A DNA stretch of 64,000 nucleotides from Phycisphaeraceae bacterium (GTDB taxonomy: Bacteria > Planctomycetota > Phycisphaerae > Phycisphaerales > UBA1924): the NCBI GenBank assembly GCA_019636515.1, contig JAHBXI010000003.1:372001-436000 (forward strand), in the 5' to 3' direction. Positions 29,435-38,049 of this stretch are shown here, piece by piece; position 1 is the first letter of the stretch, and each line of letters starts with the position of its first letter. The translations under genes were made by a program, and so were the position numbers. The notes beneath the pieces are model-generated. The model ran no database searches, was not told the origin of the DNA, and was given only the letters and a program-made list of their open reading frames with translations.

Positions 29435-30606
29435 TCCGCCTGGCGATACGGATGCTGACCGGTGACCGCGCGAAGTTCATCGGGATCCTGGTCGGGATCA
29501 GTTTCGCGTCGCTGCTGATCACGCAGCAGTCGGCGATCTTCGTGGGCCTGATGACGCGGACGTACTCGTTTGTCACCGATACGCCGGTGGCGGACCTGTG
29601 GGTGATGGACCCGGAGGTCGAGCATCACGCCGACGCCAAGCCGATGCTCCCGACGCAGTTGCATCGGGTCCGCGGGGTGGAGGGGGTGGATTGGGCGGTG
29701 CCGATGTTCAAGACGTTCGCCCGCCTGCGTCTTCCCAACGGGGCGCTTCGCAACTGCATCCTGATCGGGATCGACGACGTGACGCTCATCGGCGGCCCGC
29801 CGGGGATGGTCGAGGGGACGATCGGGGATCTCTGGAAGACCGACGCGGTGATCGTGGACGCGGCGGAGGTTGACCGCAAACTCTCCATCTTCGACCGCGA
29901 TCCTCGGACGAGAAAGCCGGTGGGTCCGACGCGTCCGACGAGGATCGGGGATGTCCTGGAACTCAACGACCACCGTGCGGAAGTGGTCGGGACGTTCTCG
30001 GCGTCGCCGTCGTTCTTCTGGGAGCCGACGATCTACACGACGTATTCACGGGCGATGCGTTTCCGCCCGACCGAGCGTCGCCAGATGCACTTTGTTCTGG
30101 TCAAGGCCCGCCCCGGGGAGAACCTTGACGCGCTGGCCGAGCGGATACGGGAGCGGACGGGGATGAGCGCGCACACGCGGGCCGGGTTTCAGTGGCTGAC
30201 GGCCCGTTACATCCTGGAGAAGACGGGCATCGCGATCAACTTCGGGATCGCGGTCCTGCTGGGCTTCATCGTGGGGGCGGCGATCGCGGGCCAGACATTC
30301 CACAGTTTCACGCTCGAGAACATGCGGTACTTCGGGACGCTCAAGGCGATGGGCGCGGGCGACGGCACGCTGTTGAGGATGATCGTGGCGCAGGCGCTGT
30401 GCGCCGGGTTCCTGGGCTTTGGGCTTGGCCTGGGGGCCGCCGCGGTCTTTGGAGAGGTGGTCAAGCGGTCGGATCTGGCGTTCGTGATGGACTGGCGGCT
30501 GGTGGCGGTCACGGCGGCGGCGGTGCTGATGATCTCCGTGGGCGCCGCGGCGGTGAGCCTGCGGCGGGTGATCCGGCTGGAGCCGGGCATCGTCTTCAAG
30601 GTGTAG
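29431..30606 (+). CDS. ABC transporter permease, FtsX/MacB type (first of pair)
   Basis: A 391-residue inner-membrane permease. One N-terminal helix (FIGILVGISFASLLITQQSA) is followed by a large periplasmic domain (about residues 45-270) and three C-terminal helices (GIAVLLGFIVGAAIAGQTF, IVAQALCAGFLGFGLGLGA, LVAVTAAAVLMISVGAAAV), the FtsX/MacB layout. The LKAMGAGDGTLLRMI coupling segment is typical of the family. The ATG overlaps the regulator stop. It is paralogous to the next gene (shared ISQQ/ITQQ-AIF-G, TYTTY, LKAMGAGD), so the transporter is probably a heterodimer. Confidence 0.9.
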   Translation: MIRLAIRMLTGDRAKFIGILVGISFASLLITQQSAIFVGLMTRTYSFVTDTPVADLWVMDPEVEHHADAKPMLPTQLHRVRGVEGVDWAVPMFKTFARLRLPNGALRNCILIGIDDVTLIGGPPGMVEGTIGDLWKTDAVIVDAAEVDRKLSIFDRDPRTRKPVGPTRPTRIGDVLELNDHRAEVVGTFSASPSFFWEPTIYTTYSRAMRFRPTERRQMHFVLVKARPGENLDALAERIRERTGMSAHTRAGFQWLTARYILEKTGIAINFGIAVLLGFIVGAAIAGQTFHSFTLENMRYFGTLKAMGAGDGTLLRMIVAQALCAGFLGFGLGLGAAAVFGEVVKRSDLAFVMDWRLVAVTAAAVLMISVGAAAVSLRRVIRLEPGIVFKV

Positions 30607-30635
30607 GCCGGATCAAGAGAAGGTGATCAACGCGG

Positions 30636-31793
30636 GTGTACCGGATCGCGCTCAAAATGCTCTTTGGTGACGCCGCCCGGTTCTTCGGGATCGTGATGGG
30701 CGTCACGCTCGCCTGCTTTGTGATCTCGCAGCAGGGCGCGATCTTCATCGGCATCATGAACCGGACCACGGCCCTGATCACCGACATGGGGTACCCGGAC
30801 ATCTGGGTGATGGATCCCAAGGTGCAGTACATCGACGACGTCAAGCCGCTTCAGGAGACCGAGTTGTACCGCGTCCGAGGCGTCGAGGGGGTCGGCTGGG
30901 CCAGCCGGCTCTACAAGGGCATGATCCGGGCCCGGCTGGAGGACGGCACCTTCCAGAACTGCAACCTCCTGGGCATCGAGGATTCCACCCTGGTCGGGGG
31001 TCCTCCCGGGATGGTTGCCGGCAGCCTCGCCGAACTCCGGCGTGCCGACGCGGTGATCGTGGACTCGGTGGGAGCGAGCACCCGGCTTGCCCGCCGACCG
31101 TCCGGGGGGTCCGGGCGACCCGTTCCCCTGGCGCTGGGCGACATCCTGGAACTCAACGACAAGCGGGGGATCGTCGTGGGCATATCCCGCAACACACGCA
31201 CGTTCCAGTCCCAGCCGACGGTCTACACCACCTACACCAGAGCGCTCACGTTTGCGCCCAGGGAGAGAAAGAGCCTGAGTTTTGTGCTGGTGGGGGCCAA
31301 GCCCGGCGAAGACCTCCGGGCCCTGTGCCGACGGATCACCGAGCGGACGGGCCTGGCGGCGTACACCCGGGACCAGTTCCGCTGGGTGACCATCGGGTAC
31401 TACCTGAAGAACACGGGCATCCCGATCAATTTCGGCCTGGCGGTCTCGCTCGGGCTGCTGATCGGCACGGTGATCACCGGGTTCATGTTTTACAACTTCA
31501 CCCTCGACAACCTGCGTTACCTCGGGACGCTCAAGGCGATGGGCGCCGGGGACTCCACGCTGCTGTGGATGATCCTGCTGCAGGCGGTGGTGGTGGGGAT
31601 TCTGGGGTTCGGGATCGGGCTTGGCCTGGCGTCTCTGGTTGGCTGGCAGAACCGCAACTCCCCGCTGGCGTTCTCGATGCCCTGGCAACTGGTGCTGGTC
31701 GCGGGCGCGGCGGTGGTGGTGATCTGCATGCTCTCGGCGATGCTGAGCATGCGCCGGGTGGTGGTGCTCGAGCCGGCGGTGGTGTTCAAGTGA
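30636..31793 (+). CDS. ABC transporter permease, FtsX/MacB type (second of pair)
   Basis: A 385-residue paralogue of the preceding permease, with the same layout: an N-terminal helix (FFGIVMGVTLACFVISQQGA), a periplasmic domain, and three C-terminal helices including AVSLGLLIGTVITGFMFY. It starts with GTG at 30636, with AAGGTGA about 10 nt upstream. The gap to the first permease is only 29 nt. Sharing LGTLKAMGAGDSTLLWMI but differing through the periplasmic domain, it is expected to pair with its neighbour rather than replace it. Confidence 0.9.
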   Translation: MYRIALKMLFGDAARFFGIVMGVTLACFVISQQGAIFIGIMNRTTALITDMGYPDIWVMDPKVQYIDDVKPLQETELYRVRGVEGVGWASRLYKGMIRARLEDGTFQNCNLLGIEDSTLVGGPPGMVAGSLAELRRADAVIVDSVGASTRLARRPSGGSGRPVPLALGDILELNDKRGIVVGISRNTRTFQSQPTVYTTYTRALTFAPRERKSLSFVLVGAKPGEDLRALCRRITERTGLAAYTRDQFRWVTIGYYLKNTGIPINFGLAVSLGLLIGTVITGFMFYNFTLDNLRYLGTLKAMGAGDSTLLWMILLQAVVVGILGFGIGLGLASLVGWQNRNSPLAFSMPWQLVLVAGAAVVVICMLSAMLSMRRVVVLEPAVVFK

Positions 31794-31812
31794 TGAAGGG
31801 TGGTGTGGCGTG

Positions 31813-32568
31813 ATGACGAGCACGATCGGCATGATCGAACCGGGGCGCCCGGACCCCGCGGACCGCGCGGACGGCATGGCGGTGGTTTGCCGCGGCGTGA
31901 CCAAGACGTACGGGTCGGGGTCATCGGCGGTGCGGGCGCTGCGCGGCGTGGATCTGGAGGTCCGCCTGGGGGAGATGATGATGCTGGTCGGCCCTTCGGG
32001 GTGCGGCAAGACGTCGCTGATCTCGGTGATCGCCGGGGTGCTCGACCGAGACGGGGGGGAGTGCTCGGTCTTCGGGGAGGACTTTGCCCGCATGAAATCG
32101 GCCCGGCGGACGCTGTTCCGGGGGCGGACCATCGGCTTTGTGTTCCAGGCGTTCAACCTGATCCCGACGCTGACGATCGCGGAGAACGTGGCGGTGCCGC
32201 TGCTGATCAACGGGTCGTCGATGGCGGCGGCGGTGCGCCAGGCCAGGGCGATCCTGGGCGAGGTCGGTCTGGGGGACCGGTGGACGGATCCGCCGGCTCG
32301 GCTCTCGGGGGGGCAGCAGCAGCGGGTGGCGATCGCCAGGGCCCTGGTGCATCACCCGCGACTGATCGTCTGCGATGAGCCGACCAGCGCGCTGGACCAC
32401 GCCACGGGGGAGAAGATCATGGAGATTCTACGGAGCACCGCGGTCGGCACCGACCGATCGCTGGTGGTGGTGACGCACGACTCGCGTATTTTCCAGTTTG
32501 CCGACCGCATCGCGCGGATGGACGACGGCATGATCGTGGGGATTTCCGGGGCCGATGGAACACCGTGA
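31813..32568 (+). CDS. ABC transporter ATP-binding protein, MacB/LolD type
   Basis: A 251-residue ATPase driving the two permeases. Walker A GPSGCGKTS, signature [15 protein letters not shown], Walker B LIVCDEPTSALD and the H-loop VTHDSR are all intact. The stretch [20 protein letters not shown] is typical of the LolD/MacB/FtsE subgroup. GTG at 31810 directly before the ATG is an alternative start; the GGGTGG just upstream can serve either. The 3' end overlaps the ambiguous upstream start region of the adaptor gene. Confidence 0.95.
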   Translation: MTSTIGMIEPGRPDPADRADGMAVVCRGVTKTYGSGSSAVRALRGVDLEVRLGEMMMLVGPSGCGKTSLISVIAGVLDRDGGECSVFGEDFARMKSARRTLFRGRTIGFVFQAFNLIPTLTIAENVAVPLLINGSSMAAAVRQARAILGEVGLGDRWTDPPARLSGGQQQRVAIARALVHHPRLIVCDEPTSALDHATGEKIMEILRSTAVGTDRSLVVVTHDSRIFQFADRIARMDDGMIVGISGADGTP

Positions 32569-32623
32569 ACGTCCGCCGTCGGCGCCCGCGGCGACGGGAC
32601 GACGGAAGGACCTGGAGACAGGC

Positions 32624-33727
32624 ATGATCAGGACATTTCTCGTACCTCTGCTCGCCATCGCGGGCGTCATCTTCGGGGTGTTTACGGTTGTCAAGGGCAG
32701 CCGCCCTCCGATGGCTTCCCCGCCGGTCATCGAGCCGCCGACGGCCCCGTTCACCTCGTTTGTCGCGGGGTCGGGGATGATCGAGTCGAGCACGCAGAAC
32801 ATCGCGATCGGAACGCCGGTGGCGGGCGTCGTGCGCCGCGTCGCGGTCGTGGTCGGCCAGGGCGTCGAGGCCGGGGACGTGCTGTTCGAGATCGATACCC
32901 GCGACCTGGAGGCGGAGTTGCGAGTGCGGGAGGCCGCGCTGCACGTGGCCGACGAGCAACTCCGGGCGCTGATCGCCGCCCCCCGCCCGGAGGAGATACC
33001 GCCGGCGCGGGCGCGGGTGACCGAGGCCAGAAGCCACCTTGATGATGCCCAGAGCCAACTGGATCTCTGGGAGCGGGTCAACGACCCCCGGGCGGTGAGC
33101 CAGGACGAGGTAAGCCGCCGTCGCTTCGCGGTCGCGTCGGCCCGGGCTCGCGTCGAGGAGGCCGAGGCGTCCCTGGCACTGCTCATGGCGGGGGCCTGGG
33201 CGCCCACCGTGGCGGTGGCCCAGGCGCAGGTCGCGTCGGCCCGGGCGTCGGTCGAGTCGATCCGGACGGAACTCGACCGTCGCGTGGTTCGGGCGCCGGT
33301 GTCGGGCCGTGTGTTGCAGGTGAACGTGCGCATCGGCGAGTTCGCCCCCGCGGGCGTGGTCGCGGCTCCGCTGGTCATGCTCGGCGGGGTTGATCCGCTG
33401 CACGTGCGAGTCGACATCGACGAGCATGACGCGTGGCGGGTTGAGGCGGGGGCGAAGGCGGTCGCCTTTGTGCGCGGGAACAAGTCGCTGCGTACCGACC
33501 TGCGCTTTGTCCGGTACGAGCCGTATGTCGTTCCCAAGCGGTCACTGACGGGAGAAAGCACGGAGCGCGTCGATACGCGGGTCCTGCAGGTGCTGTATTC
33601 CTTTGAACGCGGGAGCATGCCCGTGTTCGTCGGCCAGCAGATGGACGTGTACATCGAGGCCAAGCCGATGACGGACCTGATGGACGGCGGGACCCGCCGT
33701 GGCCAGGCGGCGGGCGAGGGGCTTTGA
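32624..33727 (+). CDS. HlyD/AcrA-type periplasmic adaptor
   Basis: A 367-residue membrane-fusion protein linking the inner-membrane transporter to an outer-membrane channel. The start at 32624 has GGAG 6 nt upstream and gives an N-terminal membrane anchor (TFLVPLLAIAGVIFGVFTV). Lipoyl/barrel-sandwich halves surround a coiled-coil hairpin (VREAALHVADEQLRALI ... VEEAEASLALL). The second half begins VVRAPVSGRVLQVNVRIGE. An in-frame ATG at 32555 would overlap the ATPase gene. It resembles YbhG-type adaptors in size. Confidence 0.9.
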   Translation: MIRTFLVPLLAIAGVIFGVFTVVKGSRPPMASPPVIEPPTAPFTSFVAGSGMIESSTQNIAIGTPVAGVVRRVAVVVGQGVEAGDVLFEIDTRDLEAELRVREAALHVADEQLRALIAAPRPEEIPPARARVTEARSHLDDAQSQLDLWERVNDPRAVSQDEVSRRRFAVASARARVEEAEASLALLMAGAWAPTVAVAQAQVASARASVESIRTELDRRVVRAPVSGRVLQVNVRIGEFAPAGVVAAPLVMLGGVDPLHVRVDIDEHDAWRVEAGAKAVAFVRGNKSLRTDLRFVRYEPYVVPKRSLTGESTERVDTRVLQVLYSFERGSMPVFVGQQMDVYIEAKPMTDLMDGGTRRGQAAGEGL

Positions 33728-33779
33728 TCCTTCGTCGCCGATTGGTGGCCGTGGCTTGGTGGCATGGTGGCTTGGTGGC

Positions 33780-33820
33780 TGGGTCGGGGGGCGTGGGGGC
33801 GTGGGGGCGGGGCGTGGGGG
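33780..33820 (+). other. G-quadruplex-prone tract in exporter mRNA leader
   Basis: Five G-runs of four to six bases, separated by short CGT/C spacers, lie on the coding strand between the adaptor stop and the outer-membrane channel start. The preceding 35 nt are a degenerate TGGTGGC repeat. The runs satisfy the usual G-quadruplex pattern. Confidence 0.6.
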
Positions 33821-33853
33821 TTCGAGGGCCTTGGAGCGATGGAATCAGCAAGG

Positions 33854-35461
33854 ATGAAGCACGTGACGACAAGAACCCTGGGAACGATCGCGGTGTGGGT
33901 GGGAATCGGGACGGCGTCCCTTTCAGGCTGCGCGGTCGGCCCGGACTACACCCCGCCCGAGACGGCCACGAGCGGGCAGTTCCGTTCGCTCTCGGAGGCC
34001 CAGACCGTATCGTCGAGGCTCGTGGCGGGGCCGGCCCGGGTCGATCGGTGGTGGGCCTCGCTCGCCGACCCGATGCTCGACAGTCTGGTCGAGCGCGCGG
34101 TGTCCGCCAACCTTGACCTGCGGATCGCGGCGTCTCGGCTCACCGAGGCCCGCGCGCTGCGGGGCACGGTCGCCGCCGAGCAGTTCCCGCGGGTGGATGC
34201 GGGGGCGGGCTATGAGCGGTACCGATCGAGCGAGAACACCTCACGGGGGTTTCGCGTCGAAGAGGATTCAAGCGGCGCGGATTCGTACCGGGCCGGGTTC
34301 GATGCCTCGTGGGAGATCGACCTGTTCGGGCGCGTGAAGCGGTCGGTCGAGGCGGCCGACGCCGATGTGGCCGCGGCGGCCGAGACCCTGAGCGACGTGC
34401 TCGTGTCCCTGGTCGCCGAGACGGCGCGGAACTACGCGGAACTCCGGGCGTTCCAGCGTCGCCTGGCGGTGACGGAGTTCGCGATCCAGACCGAGCAAGA
34501 CACGCTCGCGCTGGTCGAGGCTCGATTGAAGGCCGGCCTGGCGACCGAACTGGACGTGGCGCAGGCCCGGACGCAGTTGTCCGGCCGCAGGTCGCAGTTG
34601 CCCCCGCTGCGGGTCGGGGTCAGGCGGTCTTCGCACCGCCTCGCGGTGCTGATCGGCCAGGAGCCGGGCGCTTTGCTCGATGAACTCGCCGAGGCAAGGC
34701 CGATCCCGCCGGTGCCCGCCGAGGTCGCGGTGGGCGTTCCGGCGGACCTGATCCGCCGCCGGCCCGACATCCGCCGTTCCGAGCGGGAGATCGCGGCGGC
34801 CACGGCGCGGGTCGGCGTCGCGACGGCGGACCTGTACCCACGATTCACGCTCCTGGGCTCGTTTGGCCTCGAGAGCGGCCGATTCGGCGACCTGTTCGAC
34901 CTGGACAGCCGCCGCTGGTCGATCGGACCTTCGATGTCGTGGCCGATCTTTGACGGTGGACGGATCCGATCGACCATCCGCGTCCGCGACGCCCAACTCG
35001 AGCAGGCCTTGCTGGCCTACGAGAAGTCCGTGCTCGTCGCGTTCGAGGAGGTCGAGAACGCCATGGTGTCGTTCATCCAGGAGCAGGGCCGGCGGGTTTC
35101 GCTCTCCGACGCGGTTGATTCGAGTACGCTGGCCGTCGAACTGGCGCGGGAGCGTTACCAGAACGGGCTGGTCGATTTTCTCAACGTGCTCGATTCGCAG
35201 AGGCTGCTGTACCAGGCGCAGGACCAACTGGTCTTGAGCGAGCAGACGGTCACGGTCGAGTTGATCGCGTTGTTCAAAGCGCTGGGTGGAGGCTGGGAAC
35301 CGGCGGGAGCCGGGGATGGTCCTTCGAGCCAACCAGGGGCCGGTCTCGGGGCCGGTCTCGGGGCCGGTCTCGGGGCCGGTCTCGGGGCTGGTCGTGGGGG
35401 TGGTCCTGGGGGTGGCGATCAGACTCCGGCATCCGACGCGATCGCGATGATCGTGCGGTAG
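33854..35461 (+). CDS. outer-membrane efflux channel, NodT/TolC lipoprotein
   Basis: A 535-residue outer-membrane factor completing the tripartite exporter. The signal ends in the lipobox SLSGC, followed by AVGPDYTPPE, the hallmark of NodT-type lipoproteins. Paired OEP helices follow (LDLRIAASRLTEARALRGTV; LVEARLKAGLATELDVAQAR; ARERYQNGLVDFLNVLDSQR). ATG at 33839 preceded by GGAG is an alternative start. The C-terminus has a GAGL repeat encoded by a 12-nt tandem repeat. Its last 43 nt overlap the tail of the convergent solute-binding gene. Confidence 0.93.
   Translation: MKHVTTRTLGTIAVWVGIGTASLSGCAVGPDYTPPETATSGQFRSLSEAQTVSSRLVAGPARVDRWWASLADPMLDSLVERAVSANLDLRIAASRLTEARALRGTVAAEQFPRVDAGAGYERYRSSENTSRGFRVEEDSSGADSYRAGFDASWEIDLFGRVKRSVEAADADVAAAAETLSDVLVSLVAETARNYAELRAFQRRLAVTEFAIQTEQDTLALVEARLKAGLATELDVAQARTQLSGRRSQLPPLRVGVRRSSHRLAVLIGQEPGALLDELAEARPIPPVPAEVAVGVPADLIRRRPDIRRSEREIAAATARVGVATADLYPRFTLLGSFGLESGRFGDLFDLDSRRWSIGPSMSWPIFDGGRIRSTIRVRDAQLEQALLAYEKSVLVAFEEVENAMVSFIQEQGRRVSLSDAVDSSTLAVELARERYQNGLVDFLNVLDSQRLLYQAQDQLVLSEQTVTVELIALFKALGGGWEPAGAGDGPSSQPGAGLGAGLGAGLGAGLGAGRGGGPGGGDQTPASDAIAMIVR
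35340..35411. repeat. 12-nt tandem repeat at 3' end of efflux channel gene
   Basis: Four perfect CCGGTCTCGGGG units and two diverged ones (CTGGTCGTGGGG, GTGGTCCTGGGG). On the plus strand they encode the GAGL/GAG tail of the NodT-type channel. Copy number can vary without shifting the frame. Confidence 0.85.
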
Positions 35462-37134
35462 TTCCGGCGGTTGAACTCCGTGTAGGCGATGCGGCAACGT
35501 GCCATGTACGTCGGATCGTCGCGCGATTGCCACGAGGAGATGATCTCGGGGAGGTTCCGCGGGGTGAAGGCGAGCGTTCGTCCATCGGCCATCGGCATGG
35601 CGTGGTCCGGCCAGGCGTAGAAGAGGGCTTCCATCCGGGCGACGGTCGGTGAAAGGGCCGGGTTCACGGCCGCCGCCGCGCGGGCGCGGCCGAGCGCCTT
35701 CCACGCCTCGCGCTGCAGGTCGCCCACGTCGATGGCAAAGGCTCCCATCATCACGCCGATGGCCTCTCTCCAGCGGGCGGGCTTGGTGTCGCTGGCCTCG
35801 TCGTAGGGGGCCAGGTCCTTGTCCACGAACCGGTCCAGGTGTTTCTCGTACATGACTCGGCGCACGGGCATCCGCCGGAGTGAAAAGCGAACCGGCCCGT
35901 AGGTCGATTCGTCGGAGCCGTCGGCACGGTCGCCCAGCGGGGGAAATTCCCACAGCGCCTGGCCTTCCTCGGTGAGGCAGAACTCGACGAACCGCCGGGC
36001 AAGGGTGGGGTTTGGACCTCCGCGCAGGATCGAGATGGGGTCCGCGTCGATGTACGTCTCTCCGCGGGGGTTGACGTAGCCGACGCGGCCTTGCTCGGGG
36101 TCCTGCCCCGGTCGCAGCACGAACTGCGACTGGCCGCGCCCGTAGAAATCAATCGCCAGGCCCGCGGCCGCGTCTCCCTGGCTGACGTCGATCGGCGGCT
36201 TGGTGGATGAACTGGTGAAATAGCGGGTGTTGGCGCACATCTCACGCAGGATCCGCCACCCGCGGTCCCAGGCCCGCTGGATCGATTCGCCGCGTGCCTC
36301 CCACAGCGCCTTGACCCAGTGGCGGCCGCGGTCCCTGGCCTCGGCCTCGATCGCTTCATCGAGTTCTCGGCTCCACCCTTCCTCCCGGGCGATGGTCCAC
36401 AACTCGTTGTTGAGGATCGCGTCGAACGACGTGGCGATCGACCCCGACTGCCTCGGGTCGGCCAGCGCCACCCACCCCGCCAGGCGCGGATCGCACAGGT
36501 CGGCGAAACGCCTGGGCGGTGGCAGGCCCAGCCGCTCGTACACGTCGCGGTTGTAGACAATCCCAAACGCCGACAGCGCGCTGCCGATCCAGTGCTGGTC
36601 CGGGTCGTACAGGCGCTGCGTCCCGATCTGGTTCTTGCCGAACCACTCGTCGAGTTGCGCCGTGTCGAAACCCGCCGGGACGGACATGGGGATCCGCGCC
36701 GAGCGTGGGGAGCCATCCTCGCCCATCCCGAGCGCCACCGTCACGCCGTCCTTCACGCGACCGTGATCGGACGACCCGCCCCCGAACAGCAGGTCGAAGG
36801 TCATCACGCCCGGCCGGCACGAGCCGTCCGGGAGGATGTCCCCCGCGACGATCGCGGCGGTGTACTGGGCCCGCAGCAGTTTGAGAAGGTCCGAGGTGCC
36901 GATCGGCCCGCGCCAGTCGATCCGGATCGTCTGGCCGTAGGTCCGCTGGTGCCATCGCTCGAAGGCGGGTCCGAACTCCCTTGAGATCTGCTGGACGTGC
37001 GGGGTGATGATGATGAGCGTCCGGTCGGTCGGGAGCGTCTCGCGCGCCGACGCGGGCGGACGCAGCAGGAACGGCACCCCGAGGATCAACCCAAGAAGCG
37101 AGAAGATCGTGAGTGTTGAGGACCGCGTGTTCAC
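35419..37134 (-). CDS. extracellular solute-binding protein (ABC iron-type)
   Basis: A 571-residue secreted protein with a signal peptide (MNTRSSTLTIFSLLGLILGVP). The body reads as a periplasmic-binding protein of the iron(III)/polyamine cluster: LIIITPHVQQISREFGPAF, YNRDVYERLGLPPPRRFADL, ADPRQSGSIATSF, RGGPNPTLARRFVEFCLTEE. It is longer than usual (about 340-400), with extra C-terminal helices. No permease or ATPase of a matching importer is adjacent, so its transport partner is elsewhere or absent. Its 3' end overlaps the convergent efflux gene by 43 nt. Confidence 0.85.
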   Translation of the reverse strand: MNTRSSTLTIFSLLGLILGVPFLLRPPASARETLPTDRTLIIITPHVQQISREFGPAFERWHQRTYGQTIRIDWRGPIGTSDLLKLLRAQYTAAIVAGDILPDGSCRPGVMTFDLLFGGGSSDHGRVKDGVTVALGMGEDGSPRSARIPMSVPAGFDTAQLDEWFGKNQIGTQRLYDPDQHWIGSALSAFGIVYNRDVYERLGLPPPRRFADLCDPRLAGWVALADPRQSGSIATSFDAILNNELWTIAREEGWSRELDEAIEAEARDRGRHWVKALWEARGESIQRAWDRGWRILREMCANTRYFTSSSTKPPIDVSQGDAAAGLAIDFYGRGQSQFVLRPGQDPEQGRVGYVNPRGETYIDADPISILRGGPNPTLARRFVEFCLTEEGQALWEFPPLGDRADGSDESTYGPVRFSLRRMPVRRVMYEKHLDRFVDKDLAPYDEASDTKPARWREAIGVMMGAFAIDVGDLQREAWKALGRARAAAAVNPALSPTVARMEALFYAWPDHAMPMADGRTLAFTPRNLPEIISSWQSRDDPTYMARCRIAYTEFNRRNYRTIIAIASDAGV

Positions 37135-37217
37135 GGCCGCAGTTTAGGGCGTTTGAACGGCCTGGTTTGAGGCGACAAGCAGGCGCCGCGTCCCCGCCGC
37201 CGAGTTACGATTGGCCC

Positions 37218-37928
37218 ATGGCGACGGCAAACCCAATCGCGCTGGTGACCGGGGCGGGGTCCGGGATCGGTCTTGCGTGCGCGGCCCGTCTGGCCCGGGA
37301 GGGGTTCGACCTGCTTCTGATCGGGCGCCGCGTGGCCGCGCTTCGAGAGGCCGCCGCCGCGATCGGCGGGGAAACGCGGCGTGAAGTCCACGCCGCCGAT
37401 GTCGGCGAACCCGGCCAGGCCCGGGGCTGCGTCGAGGCCGCGCTGGCCGCCTTCGGAGGCCTCGACGTGATTGTCAACAACGCCGGATCGGTTTCGTCCA
37501 CGCCGATCGGTTCGGCCTGCGACGAGGAGATCGAGCGGTTGTTCCGCGTGAACATCATGGGTCCGGCCGCGATCATCGACCGGGCCTGGCCGGTGCTGGT
37601 CGGTCGCGGGTCGGGTCGGATCGTCAACGTCTCTTCGTATGCGACGATGGACCCCTTCCCGGGGCTGGGCTATTACGCGGCGGCGAAGGCCGGGCTGAAC
37701 GTGCTGACCAGGGCGTGCCACAACGAGGGGTATCCCGCCGGCATCCGGTCCTTCGCGGTTGCCCCGGGCGCGGTCGAGACGGACATGCTCCGATCGCTGT
37801 TCCCGCGAGAGGTCCTGCCGACCGAGCGGACGCTTGACCCTGGCACGGTCGCCGACGTGGTCATTGAGTGCGTCCGCGGTGAGCGCGACGCCGAAAGCGG
37901 CGGAACGATCTTCCTTCCAAGCCCTTGA
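37218..37928 (+). CDS. short-chain dehydrogenase/reductase (SDR)
   Basis: A 236-residue classical SDR. The cofactor loop is TGAGSGIG near residue 11, the NNAG motif is VNNAGSVS, the catalytic Ser lies in VNVSSYATM, and the YxxxK motif is YYAAAKAG. PGAVETDM follows the active site. The basic residue after the glycine loop (IGRR) fits NADP(H). Substrate cannot be told. Divergent from the solute-binding gene, with an 83-nt gap holding both starts. Confidence 0.93.
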   Translation: MATANPIALVTGAGSGIGLACAARLAREGFDLLLIGRRVAALREAAAAIGGETRREVHAADVGEPGQARGCVEAALAAFGGLDVIVNNAGSVSSTPIGSACDEEIERLFRVNIMGPAAIIDRAWPVLVGRGSGRIVNVSSYATMDPFPGLGYYAAAKAGLNVLTRACHNEGYPAGIRSFAVAPGAVETDMLRSLFPREVLPTERTLDPGTVADVVIECVRGERDAESGGTIFLPSP

Positions 37929-37994
37929 CCCGCTCCACGGCCCGCGGCGTGAGCGTGCCCCGGCTTGGACCTGTTCCCGCGGGCGACAAACAAC

Positions 37995-38018
37995 GACGCC
38001 CGGCGTTTGCCGGGCGTC
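37995..38018 (-). terminator. terminator hairpin after the PEP-CTERM gene
   Basis: A perfect 10-bp stem GACGCCCGGC/GCCGGGCGTC with a 4-nt loop. Read on the minus strand it is followed by GTTGTTTGT, a modest T-tract, 32 nt past the stop of the minus-strand gene. The convergent SDR transcript may also use the hairpin. Confidence 0.7.
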
Positions 38019-38049
38019 GCGTGTGCATTCGGATTGCCAAACCGAAGGA

